7,527 nt of DNA from Balneolales bacterium (GTDB lineage: Bacteria; Bacteroidota; Rhodothermia; Balneolales; Balneolaceae): contig JAURMN010000100.1 in the NCBI GenBank assembly GCA_030830725.1, forward strand, positions 1 to 7,527, read 5' to 3'. Position numbers and translations under genes: made by a program. Positions within the stretch are counted from its first letter, which is position 1. Each line of letters opens with the position of its first letter. The notes beneath the pieces were generated by a model. It worked only from the letters and a program-made list of their open reading frames with translations. It was not told the origin of the DNA and did not search any database. This document shows positions 6,378-7,527 of this stretch, piece after piece.

Positions 6378-6469
6378 CAGTAATTGATTCCCCTACACGG
6401 GTGTGAGATCGAATTCGGAACGTGAATTGTAGACATGAATCTTCCTATCAAAATTCACCCTAATTGTGT

Positions 6470-6484
6470 AAGGAAACGTTTCGT
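6470..6484 (+). promoter_or_regulatory. Ribosome binding site overlapped by a 10-bp palindrome, before the glycosyltransferase gene
   Basis: AAGGA (6470-6474) lies 10 nt before ATG 6485. The perfect palindrome GAAACGTTTC (6473-6482) begins inside this ribosome site and ends 2 nt before the ATG. It supports ATG 6485 over the upstream TTG at 6464, which would place the ribosome site inside the coding region. Confidence 0.45.
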
Positions 6485-7471
6485 ATGAATCAGACAAACC
6501 CCTCCATTTCATCCTTTAAGAGACCTTTTTCAACCTCATTCAGAGAACTTTCTAAGGTCAAAAGAACTTCAAGAAGAAATCCATTCTATGTGGGTAAGAA
6601 CAGATCATCTGCTCAAAAACGACACAACACCAGGTCTGTTTTGGGTATTGATATCTCACTCTTTACTCCAGAGGCTTTTTTGAAGACCATTGAACATAGT
6701 TTTCGTGCTTCATCCCTGAATCAAGAGGATAAACTCTTTATCGCTACCGTTAATCCAGAGTTCGTGATTGATGCCTATTATGATGCTGAGTTCCGCGAAA
6801 TCCTGAATCAAACTCATCTTAATACGGCCGACGGAGCAGGAATCTGCTTGGCATTAAGTGGCCTATATCAAATCCGACAGCCCAGGATTACAGGTTCAGA
6901 CTCTACGGAGCAAATCTGCAAGCTTGCCGCAATCTATCATAAACGCATATTTCTGCTAGGAGCCGCGGAAGGTATCGCAGAAAAAGCGGCAAATCATCTC
7001 AAACAGAGAATTCCAGATTTGCAGATCGGTGGGGTTTATTCACCTAAAAATCGCATGGATTCCATTGAAGATTACCCTCCGGGAGTCCAAAAAAAGCTTC
7101 AGCAAGCTGAGGTTTTATTTGTGGCTTTGGGTGCCCCCGCACAGGAAAAATGGATCTCCAAACACCTTCAAAAACTTCCACAATGTAGGGTTGCTGTGGG
7201 TATTGGAGGAACTCTCGATTTTATAGCCGGCGAAGTAAAAAGGGCTCCCAAATGGATGCAGGGTTTCGGGGTCGAGTGGCTCTATAGGTTGCTTAAAAAC
7301 CCAAGTCGATGGAGAAGGATGCTCAAAATCCCTATTTTCATTTACCTAGTTTTGAAAGAATGGGTGCAGGGACATGTTCTCAGTCTCTTTCATTCTAATG
7401 ACCGTCGATCAATTGAGCAACCTATTTTATGGCAGATTCCTCTCATCCATCCCATCTCAAAACGCTACTGA
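6485..7471 (+). CDS. WecG/TagA/CpsF-family glycosyltransferase
   Basis: GT26-family glycosyltransferase. Known members (WecG, TagA) transfer N-acetylmannosamine-type sugars from UDP donors to lipid-linked intermediates at the inner face of the membrane, for surface polysaccharide or teichoic acid linkage units. The 328-residue product has its core at about 52-295. It includes ATVNPEFVIDAYYDAEFRE (87-105), NTADGAGI (113-120), RITGSD (134-139), IFLLGAAEGIAEKAA (155-169), LFVALGAPAQEKWI (211-224), GIGGTLDFIAGEVKRAPKWM (239-258) and the C-terminal EWLYRLLKNPSRWRR. T88 and D116 are spaced exactly as the T37/D65 pair I recall as functionally important in TagA. The C-terminal basic/aromatic tail is the usual membrane-contact region. 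Residues 1-51 are an Arg/Lys/Ser-rich extension not typical of the family; an in-frame TTG at 6641 (codon 53) would give a standard-length enzyme. Donor and acceptor cannot be assigned, because no polysaccharide genes are adjacent. Confidence 0.88.
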   Translation: MNQTNPSISSFKRPFSTSFRELSKVKRTSRRNPFYVGKNRSSAQKRHNTRSVLGIDISLFTPEAFLKTIEHSFRASSLNQEDKLFIATVNPEFVIDAYYDAEFREILNQTHLNTADGAGICLALSGLYQIRQPRITGSDSTEQICKLAAIYHKRIFLLGAAEGIAEKAANHLKQRIPDLQIGGVYSPKNRMDSIEDYPPGVQKKLQQAEVLFVALGAPAQEKWISKHLQKLPQCRVAVGIGGTLDFIAGEVKRAPKWMQGFGVEWLYRLLKNPSRWRRMLKIPIFIYLVLKEWVQGHVLSLFHSNDRRSIEQPILWQIPLIHPISKRY

Positions 7472-7527
7472 AGGAGGAACTCTCTGAATTTGGGGATCTC
7501 TATCTCCCGAGACAAGTACAAACTGGC
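7429..7527 (+). CDS. Start of an unidentified gene, 3'-truncated by the window edge
   Basis: An ATG at 7429 opens a frame of 33 codons to the last base without a stop. It begins MADSSHPSHLKTLLKEELSE, continues FGDLYLPRQV, and looks like a soluble, helix-forming N-terminus. An in-frame TGA at 7414 sits just upstream, so this is the first possible start. It overlaps the end of the glycosyltransferase gene by 43 nt, suggesting co-transcription. The ribosome site is weak (GAG about 12 nt upstream). I cannot assign a family from this fragment. Confidence 0.5.
   Translation, partial: MADSSHPSHLKTLLKEELSEFGDLYLPRQVQTG

Noticed and set aside
6390..6410. Near-palindrome around CTACACGGGTGTGAG in the divergent spacer
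   Set aside because: Only the ACAC/GTGT arms match, around a 2-nt centre; this is too short to call an operator.
7471..7527. A downstream gene starting at TTG 7490 behind the strong AAGGAGG at 7471-7477
   Set aside because: The spacer is 12 nt and the frame gives only 12 codons. The frame from ATG 7429 looks more protein-like, and the AAGGAGG is explained there as codons for Lys-Glu. It remains an alternative that the next bases would settle.

Overview
The window comes from a Gram-negative bacterium: it encodes an outer-membrane efflux protein, a periplasmic adaptor and a DksA-type RNA polymerase regulator. Base composition is moderate (mid-40s % G+C by eye) and gene packing is tight, with overlapping or nearly abutting genes. 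I cannot fix the lineage. The DksA relative has lost two of its four zinc-ligand cysteines, a variant I associate with non-proteobacterial phyla, but that is only a hint. There are no insertion sequences, phage genes, tRNAs, rRNAs or CRISPR arrays.

Layout. (1) Positions 1-4828, plus strand: an export operon already running at the left edge. A truncated FtsX/MacB-type ABC permease is followed 3 nt later by a second FtsX-type permease. That second permease is fused in frame, through what looks like a complete signal peptide, to a TolC-like outer-membrane efflux protein. Next comes a membrane-anchored adaptor (HlyD/MacA type). The ATPase is not visible and would be expected upstream. Together these make a double-membrane-spanning ABC export machine with a hetero-dimeric permease.

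(2) Positions 6274-4799, minus strand: a compact three-gene set of a DksA/TraR-like regulator, an 85-aa protein of unknown function and a COG1926-type phosphoribosyltransferase. Its last gene overlaps the end of the adaptor gene tail-to-tail by 30 bp. A 28-bp imperfect palindrome lies in the short gap before the likely start of the phosphoribosyltransferase.

(3) Positions 6275-6484: a divergent intergenic region of about 210 bp that should hold the promoters of both flanking units. Only weak promoter-like matches and small inverted repeats are visible.

(4) Positions 6485-7527, plus strand: a WecG/TagA/CpsF-family glycosyltransferase with an unusual basic N-terminal extension, overlapped by the start of a gene that runs off the right edge.

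The most notable item is the permease-TolC fusion. In a normal tripartite pump the inner-membrane permease and the outer-membrane channel are separate polypeptides in separate membranes. Here one open frame encodes both, and the retained signal sequence offers a way to separate them, by signal peptidase cleavage or by internal initiation at ATG 2146.
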